From NCBI GenBank assembly GCA_964461265.1, contig CAYWTS010000003.1, positions 82,627 to 146,626 of the forward strand: a DNA stretch of 64,000 bases. The letters are read 5' to 3'. Made by a program: the position numbers and the translations under genes. This DNA is from CAYWTS01 sp964461265. GTDB lineage: Bacteria > Bacteroidota > Ignavibacteria > Tepidaquicellales > OLB5. Of this stretch, positions 1 to 8,046 are shown piece by piece (position 1 is the first letter of the stretch; every line of letters starts with the position of its first letter). Under the pieces are notes generated by a model. That model searched no databases. It was given only the letters and a program-made list of their open reading frames with translations, and was not told where the DNA came from.

Positions 1-1500
1 TACATTGCGGGCTGCTTCACATACTGCAATCATTGCACCTCTGTACGGATTTAAATAAACGTACCTGCCGTTGCAGTCGGTTTTCATTGCAAGTGCTTTG
101 TTAGTTCCTTTGATTCTTACAACCGAAGCATCACATCCGGGGAGAACTACAGTATTTGTTCTTACTTGGGTATCATATTGTTCGTAAACCCAGTTTTTAT
201 TAGCAATATTTGGTGATGAAAGCAATTGTAACAGTACCTCATTATAATTTTTGGATTCAATTATTAAATCAACGTCAAAATTTCTTAATTCTTTCAAATA
301 TTCCGGTTCTTTGTATTCACGTTTATAGACAGGCGCTCCCCCGCCGAGAACAAGAGTCTCTGCAGGAACATCTGCCTCAAGATTACCTTTGTAATGAACT
401 TTCAGCCTGCCATCACCTGTAACCTGACCAATCTTAACGCAATTCAAATCCCATTTATCGAATATCTCTAATGCTTTATCTTCTTTCCCTTTCTCAATTA
501 TTACAAGCATCCTTTCCTGGGATTCGGAAAGCATAATTTCATAAGCACTCATATTTTCTTCACGCACCGGTACAAGGTCAAGGTTAATTTCCATTCCAGT
601 ATTTCCTTTTGCACTCATTTCACTTGTCGAACAGGTAATACCCGCAGCACCCATATCCTGCATACCTACAACAACTCCGCTTTTTATCAATTCAAGTGAA
701 GCTTCAAGCAATAATTTTTCCGTGAACGGGTCACCAACCTGAACTGATGGGCGTTTTGATTCCGATGCTTCTGAAATTTCTTCCGAAGCAAAAGTTGCAC
801 CGTGAATTCCGTCTCGCCCTGTGGAAGAACCAACAATAAAAACCGGATTTCCCTTACCCTTTGCTACCGCTCTTGCAACTTCATTATGCTTGACTATGCC
901 AACAGCCATTGCGTTTACTATCGGATTATCAGTATAGCTTTCATCAAAATAAACCTCTCCGCTAACCGTTGGTACTCCGAAACAATTGCCGTAATCACCG
1001 ATACCTTTAACAACGTATTTGAAGAGGTATTTGGTTCTATCGACTCCTCCATTAAAAGACCCCTCCTTAATAAGGGGTGGATTTGGTGTGGTTATAACAC
1101 CAAATCTTAATGAATTAAGTGCAGCGATGGGTCTTGCACCCATCGTGAAAATATCCCGCAGTATTCCTCCAACACCTGTTGCAGCACCCTGGTAGGGCTC
1201 TACAGCGGAAGGGTGGTTATGTGATTCGATTTTGAATGCTACAGCAAGTCCGTCACCTATATCAACAAGCCCTGCGTTTTCCTCACCAGCTGAAACAAGT
1301 AAACGTCCGCCGCTGCGGGGGAGCTTTTTAAGCTCAAGTATTGAGTTTTTATACGAGCAGTGCTCGCTCCACATAACTGAGTATATTCCAAGCTCTGTGT
1401 AGGTCGGAGTTCTACCGAGAATTTCGATTATCCTATTATATTCTACTTCTAATAAGCCGAGTTCTTTGGCTAAGTTGAGGTTAACTATGGGGTCTGACAT
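1..1500 (-). CDS. purL: Phosphoribosylformylglycinamidine synthase subunit PurL (3' end outside window)
   Basis: This enzyme makes formylglycinamidine ribonucleotide from FGAR, ATP and ammonia in de novo purine synthesis, in the cytoplasm. About 500 residues are visible, reading from ATG at 1500 to the window edge without a stop. Family signatures seen are 'MWSEHCSYKNS' near residue 50, 'IESHNHPSAVEPYQGAATG' near residue 95, 'GVGGILRDIFTMGARPIA' after it, and 'GMQDMGAAGITCSTSEMS' near residue 285. This is the small bacterial type, used with separate PurQ and PurS, neither of which is in the window. One loop, around residues 134-150, carries about 15 extra residues encoded by a palindromic repeat, and the frame stays open through it. 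No Shine-Dalgarno sequence precedes the ATG. Identification is secure. Confidence 0.95.
   Translation of the reverse strand, partial: MSDPIVNLNLAKELGLLEVEYNRIIEILGRTPTYTELGIYSVMWSEHCSYKNSILELKKLPRSGGRLLVSAGEENAGLVDIGDGLAVAFKIESHNHPSAVEPYQGAATGVGGILRDIFTMGARPIAALNSLRFGVITTPNPPLIKEGSFNGGVDRTKYLFKYVVKGIGDYGNCFGVPTVSGEVYFDESYTDNPIVNAMAVGIVKHNEVARAVAKGKGNPVFIVGSSTGRDGIHGATFASEEISEASESKRPSVQVGDPFTEKLLLEASLELIKSGVVVGMQDMGAAGITCSTSEMSAKGNTGMEINLDLVPVREENMSAYEIMLSESQERMLVIIEKGKEDKALEIFDKWDLNCVKIGQVTGDGRLKVHYKGNLEADVPAETLVLGGGAPVYKREYKEPEYLKELRNFDVDLIIESKNYNEVLLQLLSSPNIANKNWVYEQYDTQVRTNTVVLPGCDASVVRIKGTNKALAMKTDCNGRYVYLNPYRGAMIAVCEAARNV
1041..1095. repeat. Palindromic repeat in frame inside purL
   Basis: The core CCCCTCCTTAATAAGGGG at 1060-1077 is an imperfect palindrome. 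On the coding (minus) strand it is read through as '...TPNPPLIKEGSFNGG...' between 'LNSLRFG' and 'RTKYLF', where PurL proteins normally have a short linker. A related core, CCTCCTTATAAAGGGGG, lies in frame in the BNR/T9SS gene at about 18975-19003. Confidence 0.7.
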
Positions 1501-1545
1501 TATTGTTATAATCTTGTTAACTAAATTATTTTAAATCTCCTGCTC

Positions 1546-1710
1546 TTACTTCCATTGTGTAACAATGAACGGTGAGAATCCATGTGCAATTGAATCAGCT
1601 TTCACAAATTCTTTGCAATTTAGAAAAAGTGGTATTAATATATTTGGAGCTGTGGTTTTACCAGCTCCATTCGGTCATGCAATTATATAAATATTAGTCT
1701 TTAAATTTTG
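1546..1710 (-). pseudogene. Decayed fragment of a zeta-toxin-like P-loop kinase
   Basis: The minus strand from about 1710 reads 'NIYIIA', then a TGA stop at 1677-1675, then 'PNGAGKTTAPNILIPLF' and 'LNCKEFVKADSIAHGFSPF', ending at a TAA at 1548-1546. This matches the start of the zeta-toxin / COG4185-type family: a beta strand, Walker A 'GPNGAGKTT', then a 'C.EFVNAD.IA.GLSPF' block. The glycine codon of Walker A has become the TGA stop (GGA to TGA). Only about 50 codons survive, between purL and the methyltransferase. No antitoxin gene is seen nearby. The assignment rests on my recognition of the motif, not a search. Confidence 0.6.
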
Positions 1711-1770
1711 TTAAATGCAAAATCTGAAATTTTAGGGAAAGAAATAAGTCAAATCATTGATTAGCAGTCT

Positions 1771-1788
1771 ACCCCGATTACTCGGGGT
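1771..1788. repeat. Perfect 7-bp inverted repeat at the methyltransferase stop codon
   Basis: ACCCCGA-TTAC-TCGGGGT. It abuts the TGA stop (1790-1788) of the methyltransferase. A similar small hairpin, AATCCCGA-N4-TCGGGATT, lies at 13813-13832 beside another gene end. Both look like members of a dispersed intergenic palindrome family. Confidence 0.6.
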
Positions 1789-2474
1789 CAGACCTTACAA
1801 ATTTCAAAAAATAAACTCGATTCATCCACTTCCTCAATTACCAATTCTATATCGTTAATTCCCAATATCAGTTTTTTGAAATGTTCCGATGTTACTGTTG
1901 TGGCTGTAAACCCATCTTTACAAACAATATTGCCGTCTTTAGTTTTTTCTTCATCAATTTCACCAAGTAATCCTGCATCGGATTGCAAGCGGAACCATTC
2001 AAGCCGATGTTCCCAAAACTTTTGGGAATAAGATGAAAATATTACTATGCCTCCTTGTTTTGTCACACGTATACTTTCTTTTATTAATTCCCTTTGGTCA
2101 ACGTGAAATGCAGAAATACCGTTTTGAATACATACTACCATATCAAAAGTATTATCTTGAAATGTGAGATGAACTGCATCCATAGTCATTAAAGTACAAT
2201 TCAGATATCCTGTAAGAAATTTTTTGCCAAGCTCTATGCTTGATTCCGAATTATCGATGCCATAAACCTGACTTGCTTTACCTGCAATTTGCGGAAGTAT
2301 CCTGCCGTAACCACAGCCAAGCTCAAGAACAATATCATCTTTTTTAATTTTACTTAACACATAGTTAAGTTCAGCTTCTAAGTATTGCTTAACACGGGGA
2401 GGTGCAATATCATAACACTTCTTTAAACGTTCGGCAGAAAGTTTATCTGAATAATATGAAGATGAAGAAACCAT
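1788..2474 (-). CDS. Class I SAM-dependent methyltransferase, substrate unknown
   Basis: A cytoplasmic methyltransferase of 228 residues. Motif I, 'VLELGCGYGRILPQIA', binds SAM near residue 50. An acidic motif II, 'VYGIDNSESSIELG', follows, and 'FDMVVCIQNGISAFH' near residue 110 is the motif IV region. The family (Methyltransf_11/25 type) covers many small-molecule and lipid substrates, so the acceptor cannot be named. The gene starts 2 nt after the stop of the CysZ-like gene and follows metK, so it is probably the third gene of a metK operon, which fits a SAM-using enzyme. The stop codon touches a palindromic repeat, so the last few residues may have been altered by its insertion. Confidence 0.85.
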   Translation of the reverse strand: MVSSSSYYSDKLSAERLKKCYDIAPPRVKQYLEAELNYVLSKIKKDDIVLELGCGYGRILPQIAGKASQVYGIDNSESSIELGKKFLTGYLNCTLMTMDAVHLTFQDNTFDMVVCIQNGISAFHVDQRELIKESIRVTKQGGIVIFSSYSQKFWEHRLEWFRLQSDAGLLGEIDEEKTKDGNIVCKDGFTATTVTSEHFKKLILGINDIELVIEEVDESSLFFEICKV

Positions 2475-2476
2475 AC

Positions 2477-3228
2477 TTATTGTTTTAAATCAAAAACCGG
2501 ATAGCGTTCAAAATATATTGCTGTTCCGCTCACTACAAGAAGCGGTTTTAAAAAAACATTAACTACAGGCAGAAACATCAGAAGAAATGCAATACATCCA
2601 AAACCGTATGTAACCATTTTGCCCGAACTAACTGTTTTAAGCTTAAGTTTAAAACTCATTCGCTTCCTGGTCATAGGATAATCAAGGAAATCGAATGCAT
2701 TATAATAGAACAAAAATATCAATCCCAAAATAGCCGATATTATGCTTCCTATAACGGGAATGATATTTATCAATAATATCAGTATCAAAAAAGCAAAGTA
2801 GAAAATTAATTTTTGTATTTCAGCTTTTATACTTATATATGCATCTTTCCAGAAACTTAAATCGCTCACCGGCTTTTTGTTGATTATTGCTTCTTCTGTA
2901 ATTTGCGAAATGTTCTCATTGAAAGGTGCTGTAATCAGTCCGCCGAAAACTGTAAAAAGAAAGTAACATACAATCAGGACAACTAAAAATCCTATAACAA
3001 TTAAAAACACATAAAGAAATTCATTCCAGAAACCAGCCTGCGTACCGGATACACCGGTTAATTTACTAAACCAGCCGATTAATTTTGAATAAGTTAAAAT
3101 AAAAATACCCCCGTAAATAATTATGTTAATTATTACGGGAGTAATAGAATATAATATAAGTTTTTTATGAGTAAAAAAGTATTTCAGGCACCGGAAAGGA
3201 TATGAGAAGCCAAAAAAAAATTGTTCAT
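2477..3228 (-). CDS. EI24/CysZ-like membrane protein with an apparent frameshift
   Basis: The uninterrupted part (2477-3010, from an internal GTG) gives 177 residues with several membrane helices and the EI24-family pattern 'YYNAFDFLDYPMTRKRMSF'. The same frame stays open upstream to 3221 and reads 'GFSYPFRCLKYFFTHKKL', a typical N-terminus of this family, but it has no ATG, GTG or TTG. An ATG at 3228 overlaps the metK stop as ATGA, and it joins this frame only if the run of nine T (plus-strand A at 3212-3220) is read as ten. The result would be 'MNNFFFGFSYPF...' of about 250 residues, close to the roughly 253 of CysZ. CysZ is a sulfate permease in enterobacteria, but sulfate transport is not assured here. 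The frameshift could be a homopolymer error, real decay, or slippage that is corrected in expression. Confidence 0.7.
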
Positions 3229-4457
3229 TTTATTTTTTTAAACAGTTTAACCAAGTCAAGCTTTTCCCACGTGAAGTCTTTATCTTCTTTACCGAAATGT
3301 CCGTAATTTGATGTTTTACGGAAAATTGGTCTTTTTAAATTCAGCCTGTCAATAATTCCGGCAGGAGTCATATCAATATTTTTCTTAATGAAATCAGCGA
3401 TTTTAATATCTGAAACCTTACCTGTTCCATACGTATTAACAAATATATTAATTGGCTGAGCAACACCTATAGCATACGAGACCTGTATAAGGCACTCGGC
3501 TGCAAGCCCGGCTGCAACAATATTTTTAGCGATGTGTCTGCATGCATAGGCAGCGCTTCTATCAACTTTCGAGGGATCTTTGCCCGAAAATGCCCCTCCT
3601 CCATGAGCACCTTTACCGCCATAAGTATCTACAATAATTTTCCTGCCGGTTAAACCTGTATCACCATGAGGTCCGCCTATTACGAACTTCCCGGTAGGGT
3701 TAACATGATAAGTTATTTGGCTGTTAAAAAGTTTTTGCAGCCTTGCAGGCAATTGTTTTTTCACTCGTGGAATCAAGTATTTTATTATGTCAGCTTTTAT
3801 AGTATCCTGCATTTCTTTATCAGCTTTCAGTGCTGCCGATGGTGTGCCGTTCATAGGCTTTCGGAATTCATCGTGCTGTGTAGATATAACTATGGTATCA
3901 ATCCGGGTGGGTTCCCCTTTATTATCATATTCAATGGTGACCTGCGACTTAGAGTCAGGTCTAAGATATTTCATTACTTTGCCTTCTTTCCTGATAGCAG
4001 CAAGCTCTCTGAGTAAACGGTGCGCTAAATCCAATGCAAGAGGCATATAATTATCGGTTTCATTTGTAGCATAACCAAACATCATACCCTGGTCACCTGC
4101 ACCCTGTTGTTTTACTTCACCGCGTTCTACTCCCCGGTTAATATCTGCCGACTGCTCGTGCATTACATTCAGTATGCCGCAGGAATCTGCTGTAAACTGA
4201 TATTCCTCTTTGTTATAACCTATATCGCGTATAACATCCCTTGCAATCTTTTGTATATCAATTTTTGCTTTTGTTTCTTCGGTTGTTCGTATTTCACCGC
4301 CTACAACAACAAGTCCCGTTGTAACGTATGTTTCACACGCAACTTTAGCATTTGTGTCATATTTAAGAATTGAATCGAGAATAGCGTCAGAAATCTGGTC
4401 GCAAATTTTATCCGGGTGACCTTCACTTACGGATTCTGATGTGAAAAAATAAGACAT
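3225..4457 (-). CDS. metK: S-adenosylmethionine synthase
   Basis: MetK makes SAM from methionine and ATP in the cytoplasm. The protein has 410 residues, within the usual range for bacterial enzymes. It carries the hallmark motifs 'SESVSEGHPDKICDQISDA' at the N-terminus, 'GAGDQGMMFGYA' near residue 120 and 'GGGAFSGKDPSKVDRSAAY' near residue 285. A clear Shine-Dalgarno sequence, AGGAG, lies 7 nt before the ATG. The gene sits 47 nt after the Fe-S oxidoreductase and overlaps the CysZ-like gene as ATGA, so translational coupling is likely. The short leader leaves no room for a SAM riboswitch. Confidence 0.97.
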   Translation of the reverse strand: MSYFFTSESVSEGHPDKICDQISDAILDSILKYDTNAKVACETYVTTGLVVVGGEIRTTEETKAKIDIQKIARDVIRDIGYNKEEYQFTADSCGILNVMHEQSADINRGVERGEVKQQGAGDQGMMFGYATNETDNYMPLALDLAHRLLRELAAIRKEGKVMKYLRPDSKSQVTIEYDNKGEPTRIDTIVISTQHDEFRKPMNGTPSAALKADKEMQDTIKADIIKYLIPRVKKQLPARLQKLFNSQITYHVNPTGKFVIGGPHGDTGLTGRKIIVDTYGGKGAHGGGAFSGKDPSKVDRSAAYACRHIAKNIVAAGLAAECLIQVSYAIGVAQPINIFVNTYGTGKVSDIKIADFIKKNIDMTPAGIIDRLNLKRPIFRKTSNYGHFGKEDKDFTWEKLDLVKLFKKIK

Positions 4458-4504
4458 TTATTTCTCCTAATAATTTATTTTATCATATCTATGTAAAATT
4501 CCAA

Positions 4505-6499
4505 CTATTCACTGGATTCATTTACTAATTCAGCTAAATCTTTTACTTTTACTTTGTCATCTCTCCCTTTCTCTTTCACTCCATCGGTCATCATTGTCAT
4601 ACAAAACGGACAGGCGGTTGAAATTATATCAGGATTAAGAGTAAGTGCTTCTTCAGTCCGTAAAATATTAACCTTTTTCCCGATTTTTTCTTCCAACCAC
4701 ATTCTTCCACCACCTGCACCGCAGCATAAACCTTTATCTCCCGAGCGCTCCATTTCAGTAAGATTACTCCTGTTTACTTTTCGTAACAATTTCCTTGGTG
4801 AATCATATATTTTGTTATATCTGCCGAGATAGCATGAATCGTGATAAGTAATTGTATTATCTGTCTTTTTCGATTCCAGAAGCTTGATTTTACCTTCTTC
4901 AATCAACTCGCCGATAAAATCAGAGTGATGGATAACTTCAAAATCGCCCCCAAAAGCTTTATACTCATTACCTATTATATGGAAACAGTGCGGACAGCTT
5001 ACAAGTATCTTGCTAAATTTGTATTTCTTCAATGTAACAATATTTTCCTTAATAAGCATTTGCGCAAGATACTCATTACCCAGCCGGCGTGCCGAATCTC
5101 CGTTACATTTTTCCTCTGTACCAAGCACCGCATAATTTACGCCTGCCTTATTTAACAATTCAGCTAACGCTCTTGATACATTCTGGTATCTTGCATCAAA
5201 GGCTCCGGCACAGCCAACCCAGTAAAGCACTTCAAATTCTTTTTTCTCATAAGCAAGAGGAACATTTAATCCTTCTGCCCAAATTAACCTATCGGACTGA
5301 GGAAAAGCCCAAGGTGCACCATTGTTTTCCATATTTGAAAATACCGTCATCAGCTCTTCAGGAAATCTTGACTCGCTTTGCACAAGGTACCGACGCATAT
5401 CAACAATAGGATTAATGTGTTCTATGCTTACAGGGCATTCATGCATACATGCCATGCAGCTTGTGCATGCCCAAAGTTCTGCATCACTAATATAAACATC
5501 CGAAACTAACTTTTGAGTCTCAATATCTGGGGGGATCTCTTTCCTTTTAACAATCAGTGGTGCCTTCTGTCCAACACGTTCACGGATGTTCATTATTATC
5601 TTACGTGGTGAAAGCGGTTTACCTGTAATGTTTGCCGGGCATACCGAGCTACACCTGCCGCATTCGGTGCAGGCATACCCGTCCAACATTTCCTTCCAGG
5701 TAAGCTGCTCGATATCACCTGTTCCGAGAAATACGTCTTCCTGTTCGAAATCTATTTCTTCAGTATCGAGAGTCTGCGGACCAAGCTTTGCAAGATATAC
5801 ATTTGGTAATGAAGTAACAACATGGAAGTGTTTGGAATAAGGCAAGTAATTCAGAAATACAAAAACCAGAATCACATGCCCCCACCAAAATACAGAATAC
5901 GCTATTATGACATCCGATGTATTATATAGCTGTGAAACAAATGCTGCTAAAATATGACCCTTGTAATGAACATCGGAACCGGAATGTATTAGCAGCTTAG
6001 CTGAATTTACTCCCATCATAGTAACCATAACCAGAAAAATTAAAAATAAAATAACAAGTGCATCGTAGCTTTTGGTATTATCTCCCTTTAACCTTTTTGG
6101 CTTTAATACAAGCCTACGGAACACTGCAAACAGTACGGATATTATTACAAGAAGGCAAAAAATATCCTGTGAAGCAAATATATATTTAGAAATACCGCCA
6201 AGTGAAGCATATGAAAAATCGGAATAAAATCCCTGGATTAATGATTCCAAAATCGCAGTAGAAAGCACAATAAATCCCCAGAAAATAAATGCATGCATTA
6301 GACCTGCAAATGGTTCTCTTAAAATTTTTGACTGTGCAAGACCCACCGTTAATAAATTTTTAATACGTGCAAAATGATTTTGTGAACGATTATCTTTTCT
6401 TCCGAGCCGCAGATAAGATCTTATACGTAAAAGATTATATACGAAGAAAGAAATCGAAGCTGCGAAAAGTACAATAAAGACGAAATTATGCAGGAGCAT
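4505..6499 (-). CDS. Membrane-bound Fe-S oxidoreductase (heterodisulfide reductase-like, EMO type)
   Basis: 664 residues in three parts. The first 230 residues hold about five membrane helices of the nitrate reductase gamma type, with candidate heme ligands in 'LMHAFIFWGF' and 'WWGHVILVF'. Two 4Fe-4S sites follow, 'CTECGRCSSVCPANITG' near 280 and 'CTSCMACMHECPVSIEH' near 350. The last third has two CCG domains, with 'CPHCFHIIGNEY' and 'CCGAGGGRMWLEE', which in HdrB/HdrD bind a non-cubane cluster. This layout matches the family that includes ETF:menaquinone oxidoreductase (EMO), which passes electrons from acyl-CoA oxidation through electron-transfer flavoprotein to quinone. The exact electron donor is inferred. 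No etf genes are in the window, though an enoyl-CoA hydratase homologue lies at 61.3 kb. Confidence 0.8.
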   Translation of the reverse strand: MLLHNFVFIVLFAASISFFVYNLLRIRSYLRLGRKDNRSQNHFARIKNLLTVGLAQSKILREPFAGLMHAFIFWGFIVLSTAILESLIQGFYSDFSYASLGGISKYIFASQDIFCLLVIISVLFAVFRRLVLKPKRLKGDNTKSYDALVILFLIFLVMVTMMGVNSAKLLIHSGSDVHYKGHILAAFVSQLYNTSDVIIAYSVFWWGHVILVFVFLNYLPYSKHFHVVTSLPNVYLAKLGPQTLDTEEIDFEQEDVFLGTGDIEQLTWKEMLDGYACTECGRCSSVCPANITGKPLSPRKIIMNIRERVGQKAPLIVKRKEIPPDIETQKLVSDVYISDAELWACTSCMACMHECPVSIEHINPIVDMRRYLVQSESRFPEELMTVFSNMENNGAPWAFPQSDRLIWAEGLNVPLAYEKKEFEVLYWVGCAGAFDARYQNVSRALAELLNKAGVNYAVLGTEEKCNGDSARRLGNEYLAQMLIKENIVTLKKYKFSKILVSCPHCFHIIGNEYKAFGGDFEVIHHSDFIGELIEEGKIKLLESKKTDNTITYHDSCYLGRYNKIYDSPRKLLRKVNRSNLTEMERSGDKGLCCGAGGGRMWLEEKIGKKVNILRTEEALTLNPDIISTACPFCMTMMTDGVKEKGRDDKVKVKDLAELVNESSE

Positions 6500-6503
6500 A
6501 AAT

Positions 6504-6534
6504 CAAAGTTATAGAAAAATCACATAACTAAAAA
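6504..6534 (-). promoter_or_regulatory. Candidate promoter of the Fe-S oxidoreductase gene
   Basis: On the minus strand TAACTTTG (6511-6504) matches the -7 element TAnnTTTG and ends only 4 nt before the ATG at 6499. The -33 position, 20 nt upstream, reads TTT instead of TTG. The transcript would have almost no leader. Confidence 0.45.
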
Positions 6535-6642
6535 GTAAAATGTTAAAAATACATACATTTTAAGGCTTTTTTAAGTTTAATAAGACAATTTAACTACTTG
6601 TATTTCTACTTCTTAAATCTTATTTTTTAATATAATTGTGTA

Positions 6643-7089
6643 ATGAGATTAAACAAAATATCTAATTACATTTTAATTCTTTTAATACCACTTTTGATTA
6701 GCTGCAGTTCAAAGTCGTATGATATCGAAGAAGTGGAGGAAGAATCAACCGAGGAACAAAACAAAACTACTGAGCACGAGATAAAAAAAGAAACAGAACC
6801 TCCGCAAGAAGAATTAAAAACAATTGAACCTAAGGAAGAGGTTTCAAAAGAACCGGAGGGAAACGTATATACTATTCAGATTGGTGCATTTAATCTAGAA
6901 AACAATGCAGTCACAATCATGAACCGGGCTAAGGATGAGTTCAACTACGAAGTTTACTATCGGTTTATCGACGGTTACTTCAAAGTGGGACTTGGAAAAT
7001 TTAAGTCAAGAGCCGAGGCTTTATCAATACTAGGCAAAATACAGGCATCGGGATATGCTGATGCTTTTATCACAGTTTTTTTTAAATAA
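6643..7089 (+). CDS. SPOR-domain outer-membrane lipoprotein (cassette copy 1)
   Basis: 148 residues. A short signal peptide ends in the lipobox 'LLISC', with Cys at about residue 21. A Glu/Lys/Pro-rich linker of about 50 residues follows, and a C-terminal SPOR domain begins at 'VYTIQIGAF'. SPOR domains bind peptidoglycan glycan strands that lack stem peptides, often at division sites, so this is probably a periplasm-facing envelope lipoprotein. The residues after the Cys, 'SSKSYDI', resemble those of the next lipoprotein and of the second SPOR protein at 9107. A TATAAT sequence lies at 6631-6636 just before the ATG and there is no Shine-Dalgarno sequence. It heads the first of two SPOR/beta-barrel/beta-barrel cassettes. 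Confidence 0.85.
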   Translation: MRLNKISNYILILLIPLLISCSSKSYDIEEVEEESTEEQNKTTEHEIKKETEPPQEELKTIEPKEEVSKEPEGNVYTIQIGAFNLENNAVTIMNRAKDEFNYEVYYRFIDGYFKVGLGKFKSRAEALSILGKIQASGYADAFITVFFK

Positions 7090-7138
7090 ATTTTATATTT
7101 TATATTTATACATTTTAAAAAAGTAGGGGAAAACAGTT

Positions 7139-8026
7139 ATGAGAAAACAATTGTTACTAATTGTACCTCTTTTTCTTGCCTTAATTTATTTGTGCTCATG
7201 CAGTTCCGGACAATATAAAATAAAAGATCTTCCTGAAAGCCACGACACCGTAGGCGTTCAGTTAGATACTGCTGAACTTAAGGATTTTAAGCTTGTTGGT
7301 GAAAACAGCTTGAAAGGTAAAACCTTCAGAGTAAGAACTGCACCACTCGTGACATTTACTTTAATCGGTAATTACAACCTTGGCTTCGCAGAACTTTCAT
7401 CCAATTATGCAAACATACTTGATGCAGACCAGTTCAAACAGGGCGAAAATTTCGGCGTCAAGAACGGAATGGGTGTAATGTTAACCGCTAAAATTGCACT
7501 GCATAAAGAGGGAAATATTAGATTAAATATATCGGGTGCATATAACTTCTTTAAGAATGATTTGTTTGCAGATGCATCTCCTTACGGTAAGGTTAAATAT
7601 AATGTTTTAACTTTTGGCGCAGGCATCGAAAATAATTTCAGCCCCAAATACAGGTTCAGACCTTATGTAGCAGGTGAGATAACAGGCAACTTAATTTCAG
7701 GAGATGCTACAATCAAAGATAGTGCAAACGCCCCTGAAACCAATTATAAAATAAAAAGCAGTTTCAGGATTGGATACACTTTATACTCAGGCATTGAATA
7801 CTTGATCACAAATCAATTCGGTTTAAATATCGGGGTAAAACTTACCAATTCAAACCAGGTACTTAAATCGTCAGAAGGCAGCGACTCTGATACCGAATTT
7901 AACTTAAGAGATAAGAAAGTTAATCCGAGGATAAAATTCTCCGGTTTTAAGAACTTCGTTTACGTTTCAATGTATCTTGGTGTGAATGTTTACTTTGGTA
8001 TAAAAGACATAACTTATAAGTTTTAA
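7139..8026 (+). CDS. Outer-membrane beta-barrel family protein with lipobox (cassette copy 1)
   Basis: 295 residues. The N-terminus is a hydrophobic signal with the lipobox-like 'LCSC', followed by 'SSGQYKI', as in the SPOR lipoproteins. The rest alternates polar and hydrophobic residues in strands, with aromatic girdle positions, and ends '...NVYFGIKDITYKF', as outer-membrane barrels do. It is a paralogue of the proteins at 8047, 9551 and 10354. The shared signatures are 'TAP..TF', 'NFG...G.G', 'AKIALHK.GN.RLN', 'FGLNIGVK.T', and a closing 'SGFKNFVYVSMYLGVNVYFG'. I do not recognise a named family. A lipid anchor on a barrel protein would be unusual. Confidence 0.7.
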   Translation: MRKQLLLIVPLFLALIYLCSCSSGQYKIKDLPESHDTVGVQLDTAELKDFKLVGENSLKGKTFRVRTAPLVTFTLIGNYNLGFAELSSNYANILDADQFKQGENFGVKNGMGVMLTAKIALHKEGNIRLNISGAYNFFKNDLFADASPYGKVKYNVLTFGAGIENNFSPKYRFRPYVAGEITGNLISGDATIKDSANAPETNYKIKSSFRIGYTLYSGIEYLITNQFGLNIGVKLTNSNQVLKSSEGSDSDTEFNLRDKKVNPRIKFSGFKNFVYVSMYLGVNVYFGIKDITYKF

Positions 8027-8046
8027 AAATTTAATCCTAACCACAT

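Noticed and set aside
802..1110. Plus-strand ORF of 102 codons in the purL region
   Set aside because: It lies opposite a well-conserved purL reading frame and has no recognisable protein features.
4458..4504. SAM riboswitch before metK
   Set aside because: Only 47 nt separate metK from the upstream gene. They hold an ordinary Shine-Dalgarno sequence and no SAM-aptamer-like helices.
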